A DNA stretch of 64,000 nucleotides from Herbiconiux moechotypicola (GCF_024979255.1 NZ_JANLCN010000006.1:239931-303930), one strand, 5' to 3'. Shown: positions 37,151-48,099, numbered from the stretch's first letter. Notes: generated by a model not told the origin, from the sequence alone. Numbers and translations: made by a program.

Positions 37151-38737
37151 GTGGCTGATCGGGGTTCGACGGCACTGCGACCCGAGCATCCGATCGAACG
37201 ATCGCTGCCGCACCTGGTGGAGGAGTTCGGGTTCGACACCGAGGGCCCCGCCGTCTCCGACGTGGTCTCGGGCATCACCCTCTCGTCGAAAGACGTGCAG
37301 CCGGGCGACCTCTATGCCGCGCTGAAGGGCCGCCGGTTCCACGGCGCGTCGTTCGCGACGGCGGCGGCGGAGTCGGGCGCGGTGGCGGTGCTCACCGACG
37401 AGGAGGGCGTCGAGCTCGCCCTCGAGTCGGGCCTGCCGGTGCTCATCACCCCTGAGCCGCGGCTCGCCCTCGGCGAGGTGGCCGCGTGGATCTACCGCAC
37501 CCGCGAGGAGCCGCCGACCCTGTTCGGCGTCACCGGCACCAACGGCAAGACCAGCGTGGCCTACCTGCTCGAGGCGATCCTCCGCCAGCTCGGCATCGTG
37601 GCCGGCCTCAGCACCACCGCCGAGCGCCGCATCGGCGACGAGACCATCGTGGCCAAGCTCACCACCCCCGAGGCCACCGAGATCCACGCCATGCTGGCCA
37701 GGATGCGCGAGGCCGACGTGCGCTCCGTGGTGCTCGAGGTCTCGGCGCAGGCCATCACGCAGCACCGGGTCGACGGCATCGTCTTCGACGTGGTGGGCTT
37801 CACCAACCTCACCCACGACCACCTCGACGACTACGAGACCATGGAGGTCTACTTCGAGGCCAAGCGCGAGCTGTTCCAGCCCGATCGCGCGCGCCGCGGC
37901 GTGGTGATCGTCGACGGGGAGTGGGGCACCCGCCTGGCCCAGGAGTCGCGCATCCCGCTCACCACCATCTCGGTCGACCCTGAGGGCGACGCCGAGTGGC
38001 TGCTCACCGTCGACGAGGAGCAGCCCGACCGCACCTTCTTCACCCTCCGCGGCCCCGACCACCGCGAGCTCTCCACCAGTGTGCCCCTGCTCGGCGACTA
38101 CATGGCCGCCAACGCCGCGCTCGCCATCGTGATGCTCGTGGAGTCGGGTTTCGACCTCGACGCGATCGCCCACGCCCTCAACCTCGCCCACGACGACGAC
38201 GGCGAGGAGATCGAGGACGACGACTTCGTGGCGGGCATCGACGTCTACATCCCGGGCCGGGCCGAGAAGGTCTCCGGCGACCGCGGCCCCGTGGTCTACA
38301 TCGACTACGGGCACAGCCCCGACGCCTTCATCTCGACCCTGCGCTCGATCCGGCGCGTCACCGACGGCCGCATCATCATGCTCTTCGGCGCCGACGGCGA
38401 CCGCGACCCCTCCAAGCGCGAGGAGATGGGCGCCATCGCGGCGAGAGGGGCGGATGCGGTGGTCATCACCGACTTCCATCCCCGCTACGAAGACCCGGCC
38501 GCGATCCGCGCGGCCCTCCTGCGCGGAGCGCGCGCCGCGGTGCCCGACCGCGAGATCCTCGAGGTGCCCGACCCCAAGGCGGCCTTCCGCGCCGCTCTCG
38601 GCCTGGCCGGCGAGGGCGACGTGATCCTCTACGCGGGCCCTGGCCACGAGGACTATCACGAGGTCGCGGGGGAGCGCATCCCGTACTCCGCCCGCGACGA
38701 CGCGCGAAGCGCCCTGCACGAACACGGATGGCTCTGA
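37151..38737 (+). CDS. murE: UDP-MurNAc-dipeptide ligase adding the third residue
   Basis: The protein is 528 residues. GTG 37151 follows aaggag. ATP loop [14 protein letters not shown], then NLTHDHLDDYETMEVYFEAK, then the ligase C-domain with GHSPDAF and GPGHEDY. MurE adds the diamino acid at position 3 of the stem peptide. The specificity loop, DNPR in DAP enzymes, here reads D441-F-H-P-R445-Y-E-D. Asn is replaced by His and the preceding residue is Phe, while the Arg is kept. Microbacteriaceae walls use Lys, ornithine, diaminobutyrate or homoserine rather than DAP, so altered specificity is plausible but unproven. Confidence 0.93.
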   Translation: MADRGSTALRPEHPIERSLPHLVEEFGFDTEGPAVSDVVSGITLSSKDVQPGDLYAALKGRRFHGASFATAAAESGAVAVLTDEEGVELALESGLPVLITPEPRLALGEVAAWIYRTREEPPTLFGVTGTNGKTSVAYLLEAILRQLGIVAGLSTTAERRIGDETIVAKLTTPEATEIHAMLARMREADVRSVVLEVSAQAITQHRVDGIVFDVVGFTNLTHDHLDDYETMEVYFEAKRELFQPDRARRGVVIVDGEWGTRLAQESRIPLTTISVDPEGDAEWLLTVDEEQPDRTFFTLRGPDHRELSTSVPLLGDYMAANAALAIVMLVESGFDLDAIAHALNLAHDDDGEEIEDDDFVAGIDVYIPGRAEKVSGDRGPVVYIDYGHSPDAFISTLRSIRRVTDGRIIMLFGADGDRDPSKREEMGAIAARGADAVVITDFHPRYEDPAAIRAALLRGARAAVPDREILEVPDPKAAFRAALGLAGEGDVILYAGPGHEDYHEVAGERIPYSARDDARSALHEHGWL

Positions 38738-38741
38738 CGAC

Positions 38742-40184
38742 ATGCTCGACCTCACTCTCGCCGAGATCGCCGAGGCCCTCCAGGGCGAACTCGTACTCAC
38801 CGACGCGGCCGTGGCCGCCGGATTCTCGCCCGACACGATCGTGAACGGCACCGTCGACACCGACTCGCGCCTCATCGGCGTCGGTGACGTGTTCGTGGCC
38901 AAGCGCGGCGAGTTCGACGACGGTCACCGCTTCGTGGAGCCCGCGGTCGCCTCCGGTGCCGTGCTCGTCGTGGTGGAGCACCCCTTCGACGTCGCCGTGG
39001 CCCAGGTGGTCGTGCCCGACTCGGTGCTCGCGCTCGGCTTCTTCGCCACCGAGGTGGTGCGGCGGGTACGCGCGCTCGGCGAGCTGAAGATCGTGGGCAT
39101 CACCGGTTCGAACGGCAAGACGACCACGAAGAACCTGCTGCGCGCCATCCTCGAGCGGCAGGGCGAGACGGTCGCCCCGCGCGACTCGTTCAACAACGAG
39201 GTGGGCGCGCCGCTCACCATGCTCAAGCTCACCGCCAGCAGTCGCTACCTCGTGGCCGAGATGGGCGCGAGCGGCAAGGGCGAGATCACGCGGCTGATCA
39301 GGATGGCCAAGCCCGACATCGGCGTGGTGCTCAAGGTCGGTCTCGCCCACGCGGGCGAGTTCGGCGGCATCGAGACCACGCTCGCCACGAAGACCGAGAT
39401 GGTGCAAGACCTCGAGCCCGGCGACGTGGCCGTGCTCAACCTCGACGACACGCGCGTGGCCGGCATGGCCGAGAAGACCGCCGCGCGGGTGGTGTGGTTC
39501 GGCCTCTCCGACGCCGCGGCGGTCCGCGCCACCGACGTCGACGTCACGGCGCGCGGCACCTCGTTCGTGCTGCATCTGCCCGACGGCTCGTCGCGGCCGG
39601 TGCGCTTCGCGGTGCTCGGCCAGCACCACGTGATGAACGCGCTGGCCGCCGCGGCCGCCGCCTTCGAGCTCGGCGTCGGCATCGACGACATCGTCGAGGC
39701 TCTCGAGACCGTGGTGCGCGCCGAGCGCTGGCGCATGGAGGTGATGGGCGGCGCCGACGGCGTGACCGTCATCAACGACGCCTACAACGCCAGCCCCGAC
39801 TCCATGGCCGCCGCCCTGCAGACGGTCGCCATCATCGCGGCGCCCGGCCAGCGCACCACCGCCGTGCTCGGCGAGATGAGCGAGCTCGGGCCGTACGCCA
39901 CCGAGGAGCACGACCGCATCGGCCGCCTCGTGGTGCGCTACAACATCCACCGCCTGGTGGTGGTGGGGGAGGGCGCGCGCGCCATCCACCTCGCCGCCGA
40001 GCACGAGGGCTCCTGGGGCGGGGAGGCGGTGTTCGTCGAGACGGCCGACGAGGCGTTCGATCTCATCGCCGCCGACACCCTGCCCGGCGAGCTCATCCTG
40101 GTGAAGTCGTCGAACTCGGCCGGCCTGCGCTTCCTGGGCGACCGCATCGCCCAGGCGAATTCCACGACGGAGGTGCTCCCGTGA
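38742..40184 (+). CDS. murF: UDP-MurNAc-tripeptide D-Ala-D-Ala ligase
   Basis: This 480-residue Mur ligase completes the pentapeptide by adding D-Ala-D-Ala. Motifs: [15 protein letters not shown] (N-domain), [15 protein letters not shown] (ATP loop), [12 protein letters not shown], and [17 protein letters not shown], the MurF signature. It starts four bases after murE and overlaps mraY by GTGA, in a tightly coupled run of cytoplasmic precursor genes. Confidence 0.96.
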   Translation: MLDLTLAEIAEALQGELVLTDAAVAAGFSPDTIVNGTVDTDSRLIGVGDVFVAKRGEFDDGHRFVEPAVASGAVLVVVEHPFDVAVAQVVVPDSVLALGFFATEVVRRVRALGELKIVGITGSNGKTTTKNLLRAILERQGETVAPRDSFNNEVGAPLTMLKLTASSRYLVAEMGASGKGEITRLIRMAKPDIGVVLKVGLAHAGEFGGIETTLATKTEMVQDLEPGDVAVLNLDDTRVAGMAEKTAARVVWFGLSDAAAVRATDVDVTARGTSFVLHLPDGSSRPVRFAVLGQHHVMNALAAAAAAFELGVGIDDIVEALETVVRAERWRMEVMGGADGVTVINDAYNASPDSMAAALQTVAIIAAPGQRTTAVLGEMSELGPYATEEHDRIGRLVVRYNIHRLVVVGEGARAIHLAAEHEGSWGGEAVFVETADEAFDLIAADTLPGELILVKSSNSAGLRFLGDRIAQANSTTEVLP

Positions 40185-41275
40185 TCACCCTGCTCGCCTC
40201 GGCCTCGCTCTCGCTGGCGTTCTCGCTCTTCCTCACCCCGGTCTTCATCCGCCTGTTCAAGCGGTTCGCCTGGGGGCAGTTCATCAACGTCGACACCCCG
40301 GATGCTCACCACGTCAAGCGGGGCACGCCCACCATGGGCGGCATCGTCATCATCCTGGCCGTGCTCTTCGGCTACTTCGTGTCGGCGCTGCTGACGCAGG
40401 AGCTGCCGTCGATCTCGGGCCTGCTCGTGCTGTTTCTCATGACGGGGCTCGGCGTGGTGGGCTTCATCGATGACTTCCTCAAGGTGCACAAGGAGCGCAG
40501 CCTCGGTCTCACCCCGTGGGCGAAGATCACCGGTCAGGTGATCGTCGGCGTGGTGTTCGCGCTGCTGGCGATCCAGTTCCCGAACGCGCAGGGCGAGACG
40601 CCGGCCTCGACGCAGATCTCGTTCATCCGCGACCTGCCCTTCGACTTCCTCTCCTGGGGCGTGGTGCTCGGCACCATCGCCTTCGTCATCTGGATCTGCT
40701 TCATGGTGATGGCCACCTCGAACGGGGTGAACCTCACCGACGGGCTCGACGGGCTGGCGCCCGGTTCGAGCATCCTGGCCATCGGCTCGTTCGTCATCAT
40801 CGGCTTCTGGCAGTTCAACCAGTCGTGCGCCAACGGCTCGCTCGACCTCGACGTGGCCGACAAGTGCTACGACGTGCGCGACCCGCTCGACCTCGCCGTG
40901 GTCGCGGCCACGGTGGTGGGAGCGCTCATCGGCTTCCTGTGGTGGAACACCAACCCCGCCAAGATCTTCCTCGGCGACACCGGCTCGCTCGCCCTCGGCG
41001 GCGCCCTCGCCGCGCTCGCGATCCTCGCCCGCACCGAGCTGCTGCTCATCCTCATCGGCGGCATCTTCGTGATCGTGGCCGGCCAGGTGGCGGTGCAGCT
41101 GACCTACTTCAAGCTCACCAAGGGCAAACGCATCTGGCGGGCCAGCCCGCTGCACCACCACTTCGAGATGAAGGGCTGGGCCGAGGTCACCATCGTCGTG
41201 CGGTTCTGGATCATCGCGGGACTGTTCGTGGCCGGGGCCGTGGGGTCGTTCTACCTCGAGTGGCTCTCGCGGTGA
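40181..41275 (+). CDS. mraY: Phospho-MurNAc-pentapeptide transferase
   Basis: This 364-residue polytopic membrane enzyme starts at GTG 40181, inside the murF stop. It transfers phospho-MurNAc-pentapeptide to undecaprenyl phosphate, forming lipid I. Diagnostic loops are [29 protein letters not shown] (catalytic Asp pair), [32 protein letters not shown] and the C-terminal [12 protein letters not shown]. About ten membrane spans are predicted. It overlaps murD by GTGA. Confidence 0.97.
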   Translation: MITLLASASLSLAFSLFLTPVFIRLFKRFAWGQFINVDTPDAHHVKRGTPTMGGIVIILAVLFGYFVSALLTQELPSISGLLVLFLMTGLGVVGFIDDFLKVHKERSLGLTPWAKITGQVIVGVVFALLAIQFPNAQGETPASTQISFIRDLPFDFLSWGVVLGTIAFVIWICFMVMATSNGVNLTDGLDGLAPGSSILAIGSFVIIGFWQFNQSCANGSLDLDVADKCYDVRDPLDLAVVAATVVGALIGFLWWNTNPAKIFLGDTGSLALGGALAALAILARTELLLILIGGIFVIVAGQVAVQLTYFKLTKGKRIWRASPLHHHFEMKGWAEVTIVVRFWIIAGLFVAGAVGSFYLEWLSR

Positions 41276-42822
41276 GTGAGATGGGCACGATCGGCAGCGA
41301 GGCCTCCAGGCTCGACGGTCTCACCAGCTGGAACGCCGACTGGTCGGGTCTGCGCGTGGCGGTGCTCGGCCTCGGCATGACCGGGTTCTCGGTGGCCGAC
41401 ACGCTCACCGAGCTGCGTGCGGAGGTGCTCGTCGTGGCCGCTGCGGCTTCGAAGGAGTACGCCGACCTCGTGCCGGTCATCGGCGCGCGCCTGGTGCTGG
41501 CCCCCTCCGGTTCGGTGCCCGGCGAGCTGACCGCGTTCGCCCCCGAACTCGTGGTCGCCTCACCCGGTTACCACCCCGACGACGCGCTGCTGGTCTGGGC
41601 CGCCGAGGCGGGCATCCCGGTGTGGGGCGACGTGGAGCTGGCCTGGCGGCTGCGTGACAAGGTGGTGCACCCCGAGACAGGCCTGCCCGCCGACTGGATC
41701 GCCGTGACCGGAACGAACGGCAAGACCACGACCGTGCAGCTCACCGCGCACATGCTGCGTGCCGCGGGGCACCGGGTGGCGCCGTGCGGCAACATCGGCG
41801 TGCCCGTGCTCGACGCGATCCGCGACCCCGAGGGCTTCGACGCGCTCGTGGTGGAGCTCTCCAGCTACCAGTTGCATTCGACCTCGAGCATGTCGCCGTT
41901 CTCGAGCGTCGTGCTCAACGTGGCCGATGACCACCTCGACTGGCACGGCTCGTTCGAGGCCTACGCCGCCGCGAAGGCCCGGGTGTACACGAACACGCGA
42001 CACGCCTGCGTCTACAACATCGGCGACCCCCTCACCATGCGCATGGTCGAGGAGGCCGACGTGGTGGAGGGTGCCCGCGCCATCGGCTTCGGGCTCGGCG
42101 TGCCGGGGCCGAGCGACCTGGGGGTAGTGGAGGGCATCCTCGTCGACCGCGCGTTCCACGACGACCGGCACCACTCCGCGCTCGAGATCGCGACCGTCGA
42201 CGAGCTCGCCGCGCGCGGGCTCGGCGCACCGCACACGGTCGCCGACGTGCTCGCCGCCGCGGCGCTCGCGCGCAGCTACGGTGCCTCGATCGAGGCCGTC
42301 CGTGCCGCGCTGGCCGGGTTCGAGCTCGACCACCACCGCATCGAGCTCGTGGCGGAGGCCGCCGGCGTGGCCTGGGTCGACGACTCCAAGGCCACCAACC
42401 CGCACGCCGCGGCGGCGTCGCTGGCCTCCTATCCGTCGATCGTGTGGGTGGTCGGCGGTCTGCTCAAAGGCGTCGACATCGACCCTCTCGTGCGCGACGC
42501 GGTGGCTGGCGACACCTCGCGGGTGCGCGCCGCCGTCGTGATCGGGGTCGACCGCGCCGAGGTGCTCGACTCCATCCGGCGACACGCGCCCGGGCTGCCG
42601 CTGTTCGAGGTGCTGCACGATGAGACTGAAGACGTGATGGCCGCGGCGGTCGCTCTGGCGGCCGGGGTGGCCGCGCCCGGAGACACCGTGCTGCTGGCAC
42701 CGGCGGCGGCGTCGATGGACCAGTTCCGAGACTACGGCGACCGCGGCGACCGCTTCGCGGCCGCGGTGCGCAGCCACCTGGGAGGCATTGACGGTGACGA
42801 CCCCCTCCCGCACGCTCCCTAG
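41272..42822 (+). CDS. murD: UDP-MurNAc-L-Ala:D-Glu ligase
   Basis: This 516-residue enzyme starts at GTG 41272 overlapping mraY, or at ATG 41281 three codons on. It adds D-glutamate to the UDP-MurNAc-monopeptide. It shows [15 protein letters not shown] (N-domain), [14 protein letters not shown] (ATP loop), [28 protein letters not shown] and [11 protein letters not shown], the latter specific to MurD. In type-B walls typical of this family position 1 is Gly, so its acceptor may be the glycine form; that is inference. Its 3' end overlaps ftsW by about 29 bp. Confidence 0.95.
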   Translation: MSEMGTIGSEASRLDGLTSWNADWSGLRVAVLGLGMTGFSVADTLTELRAEVLVVAAAASKEYADLVPVIGARLVLAPSGSVPGELTAFAPELVVASPGYHPDDALLVWAAEAGIPVWGDVELAWRLRDKVVHPETGLPADWIAVTGTNGKTTTVQLTAHMLRAAGHRVAPCGNIGVPVLDAIRDPEGFDALVVELSSYQLHSTSSMSPFSSVVLNVADDHLDWHGSFEAYAAAKARVYTNTRHACVYNIGDPLTMRMVEEADVVEGARAIGFGLGVPGPSDLGVVEGILVDRAFHDDRHHSALEIATVDELAARGLGAPHTVADVLAAAALARSYGASIEAVRAALAGFELDHHRIELVAEAAGVAWVDDSKATNPHAAAASLASYPSIVWVVGGLLKGVDIDPLVRDAVAGDTSRVRAAVVIGVDRAEVLDSIRRHAPGLPLFEVLHDETEDVMAAAVALAAGVAAPGDTVLLAPAAASMDQFRDYGDRGDRFAAAVRSHLGGIDGDDPLPHAP

Positions 42823-44011
42823 GTTCGGCGCGGGCTCCACGGCAACCTCCGGCCCCCGCTCGGCCCGCATCTCGCTCGGTCACGTCTTCACGGCCGAGTC
42901 GGGCAACTACTTCCTGCTGCTCGGCACCACCCTGTTCCTGGTGCTGCTCGGGCTCGTCATGGTGCTCTCTTCCTCGTCGATCGACTCCTACCTGGGCCGC
43001 CAGGGCTTCTTCGGCCTGTTCTGGAAGCAGGGGATGTTCGCCCTCATCGGCATCCCGCTCATGCTCGTCATCTCGAGGCTGCCCATCCGGTTCTTCAAGC
43101 GCTGGGCCTGGGTGGCCATCTTCGTGGCCGTGGGCGTGCAGCTGCTCGTGTTCACCCCGCTCGGCATCGAGGTGGGCGGCAACCTCAACTGGATCGGCAT
43201 CGGCAGCTTCAACTTCCAGCCCTCCGAGTTGGTGAAGCTCGCCCTGGTCATCTGGATGGGCTCGATCCTCGCCAAGAAGGAGCAGCTGCTCGGCCGTTTC
43301 GGCCACGTCGTCATCCCGGTGCTTCCGGTGGCCGGCGGCGCGATCGCGCTGGTGCTGCTCGGCGGCGACCTCGGCACGGTGATGATCATGGCGGGCCTGG
43401 TGTTCGGCGCGCTGTTCTACGCAGGCATCAAGCTCAGGATGCTCGTGCTGCCGCTGCTGGCAGGCGCGGTCATCGCGGTGGCGGTGGCGTTCTCGAGCGA
43501 GAGCCGCACCGGGCGCATCCTGAACTTCTTCAACGGCGGCGGAAGCGATTACGAGGGCTCCGACTGGCAGGCTCAGCACGGCGAGTGGGCGCTGGCGGGC
43601 GGCGGCATCTTCGGGGTGGGGCTCGGCAACTCCCGGGCCAAGTGGTCGTGGCTGCCGGCCGCCGACAACGACTACATCTTCGCCATCATCGGTGAGGAGC
43701 TCGGTCTCGTGGGCGCGATCGTGGTGCTGGCGCTGTTCGTGGCGCTGGCGATCGCGTTCGTGCGCATCATCCGCTCGACCGACGACATGTTCTCGAAGGT
43801 CGCGACCGGGGCCGTGATGGTGTGGCTGATCGGGCAGGCGTTCGTGAACATCGCCGTGGTGGTGGGGCTGCTGCCCGTGCTCGGGGTGCCGCTGCCGCTC
43901 ATCTCGTCGGGGGGATCCGCACTGCTCACCACGCTGGCCGCCATCGGCATAGTCCTCGCGATCGCGCGGGAGAACTCGGCGACGCCCAAGGCCTCGGGGG
44001 TGCGATCGTGA
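42794..44011 (+). CDS. ftsW: SEDS septal glycosyltransferase
   Basis: This protein is about 405 residues with roughly ten membrane spans. GTG 42794 has ggagg at proper distance inside the end of murD; a TTG at 42788 is too close. SEDS motifs: NWIGIGSFNFQPSELVKLAL, GGDLGTVMIMAGL, GVGLGNSRAKWSWLPAADND, FAIIGEELGLVGA and PLPLISSGGSALLTTL. It polymerises lipid II at the septum with FtsI. The C-terminal sequence IVLAIARENS is repeated in the following mini-ORF. Confidence 0.95.
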   Translation: MTTPSRTLPRFGAGSTATSGPRSARISLGHVFTAESGNYFLLLGTTLFLVLLGLVMVLSSSSIDSYLGRQGFFGLFWKQGMFALIGIPLMLVISRLPIRFFKRWAWVAIFVAVGVQLLVFTPLGIEVGGNLNWIGIGSFNFQPSELVKLALVIWMGSILAKKEQLLGRFGHVVIPVLPVAGGAIALVLLGGDLGTVMIMAGLVFGALFYAGIKLRMLVLPLLAGAVIAVAVAFSSESRTGRILNFFNGGGSDYEGSDWQAQHGEWALAGGGIFGVGLGNSRAKWSWLPAADNDYIFAIIGEELGLVGAIVVLALFVALAIAFVRIIRSTDDMFSKVATGAVMVWLIGQAFVNIAVVVGLLPVLGVPLPLISSGGSALLTTLAAIGIVLAIARENSATPKASGVRS

Positions 44012-44091
44012 CGGTGCAGATCGTCCTCGCGATCGCGCGGGAGAACTCGGGGCGGCCGACGGGTGCGCTGCGCCGGGAGTCGCGCGCGTGA
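44008..44091 (+). CDS. Mini-ORF (27 codons), hybrid of murG start and ftsW end
   Basis: GTGA overlaps join it to the ftsW stop (44008-44011) and the murG start (44088-44091). The peptide starts Met-Thr like MurG, then reads IVLAIARENS exactly as the FtsW C-terminus, then a diverged Arg-rich tail. A 28-base identical run occurs at 43952-43979 and 44023-44050. Without it, murG would be 76 bp downstream of ftsW with no ribosome access from the upstream ribosome, so a relay role is suggested. Confidence 0.55.
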   Translation: MTVQIVLAIARENSGRPTGALRRESRA

Positions 44092-45179
44092 CCGCCTACC
44101 TGCTCGCCGGCGGTGGCACCGCCGGCCACGTGAACCCGCTCGTCGCGACGGCCGACGAGCTGCGCCGCCGTGACCCCGAGGCCGAGATCGTGGTGCTGGG
44201 CACCGCGGAGGGACTCGAGGCGCGTCTCGTGCCCGAGCGCGGCTACGAGCTCGTCACCATCCCGAAACTGCCGTTCCCGCGTCGCCCGAACGGGGCGGCA
44301 TTGCGCTTCCCGCGGGCCTTCCGTCGCACGGTCGCCGAGGTGGCGGCGCTCATCGCCGACCGCTCGATCGACGTGGTGGTCGGCTTCGGCGGCTACGCTT
44401 CGGCGCCCGGCTACCTCGGTGCCCGGCGGGCGAAGGTACCCTTCGTCATCCACGAGGGCAACGCCAAGCCCGGGCTCGCCAACTGGCTCGGGGCCCGCTA
44501 CTCGCCCTGGGTGGGCGTGACCTTCGCCTCGACCACGCTGCCGCACCAGACCCTGGTGGGCATGCCGTTGCGTTCCGAGGTGACGGAGCTCGCCGACCCC
44601 GCGCGCCGCGCGACGGCGGCCGTGAAGGGGCGCGAGCTGTTCGGGCTCGACCCCGACCGCCCCACCCTGCTCGTGACCGGTGGCTCGCTCGGTGCCCGGC
44701 GAATCAACGCCACCGTGCACGCCCGCGCCCAGGCGCTCGTCGACACCGGCTGGAACGTACTGCACATCGCAGGTGCCCGCGCCGAGGTCGCCGACCCCGG
44801 GCTGCCCGGCTACGTGTTCATGAACTACTGCGACCGCATGGAGCTCGCGCTCGCCGCCGCCGACTTCGCGGTCTCGCGGGCCGGAGGGTCGACCGTGTCG
44901 GAGCTCGCCGTGGTCGGCGTGCCCTCCGTGCTCGTGCCCTACCCGGTCGGCAACGGCGAGCAGCGCTTCAACGCGCTCGACCTCGTGAACGCGGGCGGTG
45001 CGGTGCTCGTGGCCGACGCCGAGTTCGTCCCCGGTTACGTGGACGGCACCCTGCTGCCGCTGCTCGCCGACCGCGATCGCGTGGCCCGCATGGCCGTCGC
45101 CTCGCGCGCCGCCGGCATCCCCGACGCCTCCGCCCGTCTCTCCGACCTCGTGCAGCGCGCACTCCCCGGCGCGCGCTGA
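44088..45179 (+). CDS. murG: Lipid II synthase (GlcNAc transferase)
   Basis: This 363-residue GT28 enzyme adds GlcNAc from UDP-GlcNAc to lipid I on the inner membrane face. Motifs: LLAGGGTAGHVNPLVA (G-loop), VVGFGGYASAPGYL, IHEGNAKPGLANWLG, VTGGSLGARRIN and SRAGGSTVSELA, then PYPVGNGEQRFNA. The GTG 44088 overlaps the mini-ORF stop. It is followed by an 86-bp gap before murC. Confidence 0.96.
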   Translation: MTAYLLAGGGTAGHVNPLVATADELRRRDPEAEIVVLGTAEGLEARLVPERGYELVTIPKLPFPRRPNGAALRFPRAFRRTVAEVAALIADRSIDVVVGFGGYASAPGYLGARRAKVPFVIHEGNAKPGLANWLGARYSPWVGVTFASTTLPHQTLVGMPLRSEVTELADPARRATAAVKGRELFGLDPDRPTLLVTGGSLGARRINATVHARAQALVDTGWNVLHIAGARAEVADPGLPGYVFMNYCDRMELALAAADFAVSRAGGSTVSELAVVGVPSVLVPYPVGNGEQRFNALDLVNAGGAVLVADAEFVPGYVDGTLLPLLADRDRVARMAVASRAAGIPDASARLSDLVQRALPGAR

Positions 45180-45265
45180 GCCGATCGCCAGCCGGGGGAG
45201 CGTAACGTGGTGTCGGATGCGCGGCCGTCGCCGGCATCCTGAGCACCCGAAGAAAGCGTGAGTCC

Positions 45266-46762
45266 GTGATCAAGCCCGACCTCGATCTGACCATCCCCGA
45301 GAACCTCGGTGCGGTGCACTTCGTGGGCATCGGCGGGTCGGGCATGAGCGGCATCGCCCGGCTGTTCCACGCCGCCGGCCTCACCGTCACCGGCTCCGAC
45401 CGCAGCGATTCGAAGACCGCGGGCAAGCTCCGCGCCCTCGGCATCCCCGTCGCGGTCGGCCACGATGCCGCTCACGTCGGCGACGCCGACACCCTGGTGG
45501 TCACGAGCGCGCTCTGGCCCGACAACCCCGAGTACCTCCTCGCGAAGGAGAAGGGGCTCACGGTGCTGCACCGCTCGCAGGCACTCGCCTGGCTCGCCAA
45601 CCGCAAGCGCGTCGTGGCGGTGGCCGGCGCGCACGGCAAGACCACCTCGACAGGCATGGTGGTGACGGCGCTGCTCGAACTCACCGACGAGGCGAGCCGG
45701 CCCAGCTTCGTCAACGGCGGTGTGATCTCCGAGCTCGGCACCAGTTCGGCCTTCGGCGACGGTGAGCTGTTCGTGCTCGAGGCCGACGAGTCCGACGGCT
45801 CCTTCCTGCTCTACGACACCGCGGTCGCGCTCATCACCAACGTCGACCCCGACCACCTCGACCACTACGGCTCGGTGGAAGCGGTGGAAGAGGCGTTCGT
45901 GCGCTTCGCCGACGCCGCGTCGGAGTTCGTGGTGGTCTCCTCCGACGACGCGGGCGCCCTCCGCGTGTCGTCGCGGGTGTCGCACCCGCGCGTGCTCACC
46001 TTCGGCGAGGCCGACGACGCCGACTTCCGCGTGCACTCCATCGAGACCGACGGGCCCGTGCGCTTCGTCGTCTCCTACCAGGGCGTCGACTACACCGGCG
46101 TGCTGCGGGTGCCCGGGCGGCACAACGCCGTCAACGCGGCCGGCGCGATGGCCGTGCTCGTGGGGCTGGGGTTCGCTCCGGATGCGGCGCTCACCGCGGT
46201 GGGTGCGTTCGGGGGCACCGGCCGGCGGTTCGAGCTGCACGGCACCGTCGGCGGCGTGAGCGTCTACGACGACTACGCCCATCACCCCACCGAGGTCGAC
46301 GCCGCGCTCACCGCGGCGCGCACGGTCGTGGGGGAGGGGCGCATCATCGCCGTGCACCAGCCGCACCTGTACAGCCGCACCCAGCTCATGGCCGGTCAGT
46401 TCGCCGAGACGCTCGAGCGCGTGGCCGACTTCACCGTGGTGCTCGAGGTGTGCGGCGCGCGGGAGGACCCGATCGAGGGGGTCACGGGCGCCCTCGTGTC
46501 GGAGCGCTTCGCCGACCCCGCCAAGGTGGCCTATATCGACGACTGGCAGAGCGCCGCCGACTTCACGGCGAGCATCGCCCGGCCCGGCGACTTCGTGGTC
46601 ACCCTCGGGTGCGGCGATGTGAACCTCATCGTGCCCCAGTTGCTCGGCGCCCTCGAGGCGGCCGAGGGTTCCGGTGCCGACGCCGCTGTCACCCCCGAGA
46701 CCGCTGTCACCCCCGAGACCGCCGTCACCGCCGAGGCCGCCGTCACCGCTGAGGCCGAGTGA
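45266..46762 (+). CDS. murC: UDP-MurNAc:L-amino-acid ligase
   Basis: This 498-residue Mur ligase adds the first amino acid to UDP-MurNAc. It contains [16 protein letters not shown] (N-domain), [13 protein letters not shown] (ATP loop), [12 protein letters not shown] and [12 protein letters not shown], then [11 protein letters not shown]. The start is GTG 45266. The final 24 residues are four copies of a six-residue unit, AVT(P/A)E(T/A), outside the conserved domain. In type-B walls the added residue is often Gly, so substrate choice should not be assumed to be Ala. Its stop overlaps ftsQ by GTGA. Confidence 0.95.
   Translation: MIKPDLDLTIPENLGAVHFVGIGGSGMSGIARLFHAAGLTVTGSDRSDSKTAGKLRALGIPVAVGHDAAHVGDADTLVVTSALWPDNPEYLLAKEKGLTVLHRSQALAWLANRKRVVAVAGAHGKTTSTGMVVTALLELTDEASRPSFVNGGVISELGTSSAFGDGELFVLEADESDGSFLLYDTAVALITNVDPDHLDHYGSVEAVEEAFVRFADAASEFVVVSSDDAGALRVSSRVSHPRVLTFGEADDADFRVHSIETDGPVRFVVSYQGVDYTGVLRVPGRHNAVNAAGAMAVLVGLGFAPDAALTAVGAFGGTGRRFELHGTVGGVSVYDDYAHHPTEVDAALTAARTVVGEGRIIAVHQPHLYSRTQLMAGQFAETLERVADFTVVLEVCGAREDPIEGVTGALVSERFADPAKVAYIDDWQSAADFTASIARPGDFVVTLGCGDVNLIVPQLLGALEAAEGSGADAAVTPETAVTPETAVTAEAAVTAEAE
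46685..46756 (+). repeat. 18-bp tandem repeat, four copies, at the murC 3' end
   Basis: Units at 46685, 46703, 46721 and 46739: the first two are identical (gctgtcacccccgagacc), and the last two differ from each other by one base. They stay in frame with the murC C-terminus and end one codon before its stop. Confidence 0.9.
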
Positions 46763-47964
46763 GGCGCCCCCCGGGCATCACCCCGCCCGCACCGCCGCCC
46801 GCGGGTGACCCCGAGCCGCGCACACCGGCCGAACCCCGCGTGCGACGCCCGAAGCCTGCGACGCACACTCGTGCCGACTCCGAGGCCACGGTGCCGGTCG
46901 ACCGACTCGACACGGTCGCGTCGCGGGGCCCGCGTGGCGCCGATGCCGATGCCGATGCCACGGTGCCGGTCGACCGAATCGACACGCAGGCCGGCACCCG
47001 TTCCGACGCGGATGCGCGTGGCGCGATGCGAGCGCCGGCGCGAGCGTCCGAGAGCACAGCCGCCCGGCGGGGCACCACGGTGAAAGCGCGCCCGGCCACG
47101 ACCACGGCATCGGCCGAACGCGCCAGGCGTGCCCCCGGTGCGAGCGAGCTCGCCGACGACGGCGAGCCCGACGCACCGCAGGCAGCCCGGTCGAGCGCCG
47201 CAGCCCGGCGTGAGCTGCGCAGGGCCACTCGTCGCCGCCGCCGGTTCGAGCGGCTCGAGGCCCGGCGCTTCACGGTGCGCAGCCGTCGTCGCCGCCTCGC
47301 GTGGGCGGTCTCGGGTGCCGTGCTGGGATCTCTGGTGCTGCTCGTGCTGCTGGTGGCCTATTCGCCCCTGCTCTCGGTGCGCCAGATCGTGATCGAGGGC
47401 ACCTCGCGGCTCGACCCGGGCACCGTGACCTCGGCGCTGGCCGAGCAGCAGGGCCGCCCTCTGGCGCTCGTCGACTACGGAGCGATCGAGCAGGAGCTCG
47501 CAGGGTTCCCGCTCATCGCGTCGTACTCGGTGGAAGCGAGGCCTCCCGACACCCTCGCGGTGCGCTTGGTCGAACGCCGCCCGGTGGCGCAGGTCCAGAC
47601 CGAGCAGGGCTACCAGCTCATCGACGCGGCCGGGGTCACCGTGCAGCAGTCGGCCGAGCGGATCGCGGGCTTCCCCCTCCTCGATCTCAGCGGGACGACC
47701 TTCGGCGGCCCGGGCTTCGAGGCGGCGGCGGCCGTGCTCATGTCCTTGCCCGACGCGCTCCTCACCCAGGTCGACTCCATCAGCGGCACGACTCCCGACA
47801 GTGTGACGATGGTGTTCACCGGAGCGGGCCAGCGTGTCGTCTGGGGGAGCGCGGAGGACTCGGATCTCAAGGCGCTCATCCTGCAGCGCCTCATCGCCAC
47901 CCAGGATCCGGCCGCCGCGGTGGAGTACGACGTGTCGAGCCCGCAGAGCCCCGTCATCCGCTGA
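46759..47964 (+). CDS. ftsQ: Cell division protein FtsQ
   Basis: This 401-residue bitopic protein starts at GTG 46759 within the murC stop. The cytoplasmic N-terminus of about 175 residues is Arg/Pro/Ala-rich and contains a duplicated TVPVDR(L/I)DT segment (72-bp period, 46885 and 46957). One membrane span follows ([19 protein letters not shown]), then the POTRA domain ([18 protein letters not shown]) and the FtsQ domain with [11 protein letters not shown]. FtsQ links early and late division proteins. The N-terminal extension is longer than in most homologues. Confidence 0.92.
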   Translation: MRRPPGITPPAPPPAGDPEPRTPAEPRVRRPKPATHTRADSEATVPVDRLDTVASRGPRGADADADATVPVDRIDTQAGTRSDADARGAMRAPARASESTAARRGTTVKARPATTTASAERARRAPGASELADDGEPDAPQAARSSAAARRELRRATRRRRRFERLEARRFTVRSRRRRLAWAVSGAVLGSLVLLVLLVAYSPLLSVRQIVIEGTSRLDPGTVTSALAEQQGRPLALVDYGAIEQELAGFPLIASYSVEARPPDTLAVRLVERRPVAQVQTEQGYQLIDAAGVTVQQSAERIAGFPLLDLSGTTFGGPGFEAAAAVLMSLPDALLTQVDSISGTTPDSVTMVFTGAGQRVVWGSAEDSDLKALILQRLIATQDPAAAVEYDVSSPQSPVIR

Positions 47965-48060
47965 GCCCTGTTCATCCCTCCCTGGCCTCCGCGACACGCG
48001 GCGCGTCTCCCGGGTGGCGCGAGGGTTCTCGCCTAACGTCGTCGTAGGAAACATCTACTG

Positions 48061-48099
48061 GGTAGAACTTTAACTCTCTACCTGAACTTGAGACTTGAG
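48061..48099 (+). promoter_or_regulatory. Inverted and direct repeats upstream of ftsZ
   Basis: In the 154-bp ftsQ-ftsZ gap, ggtaga (48061-48066) and tctacc (48077-48082) form an inverted repeat with a 10-bp spacer. The 7-bp tandem acttgag/acttgag follows at 48086-48099. This is the AT-richest part of the gap and the likely control region of ftsZ, possibly the FtsR target. Confidence 0.45.

Noticed and set aside
35009..38902. Minus-strand open frame of about 1300 codons across ftsL, ftsI and murE
   Set aside because: Antisense to three well-supported genes, with low-complexity His/Val/Gly/Arg composition and no recognisable motif.
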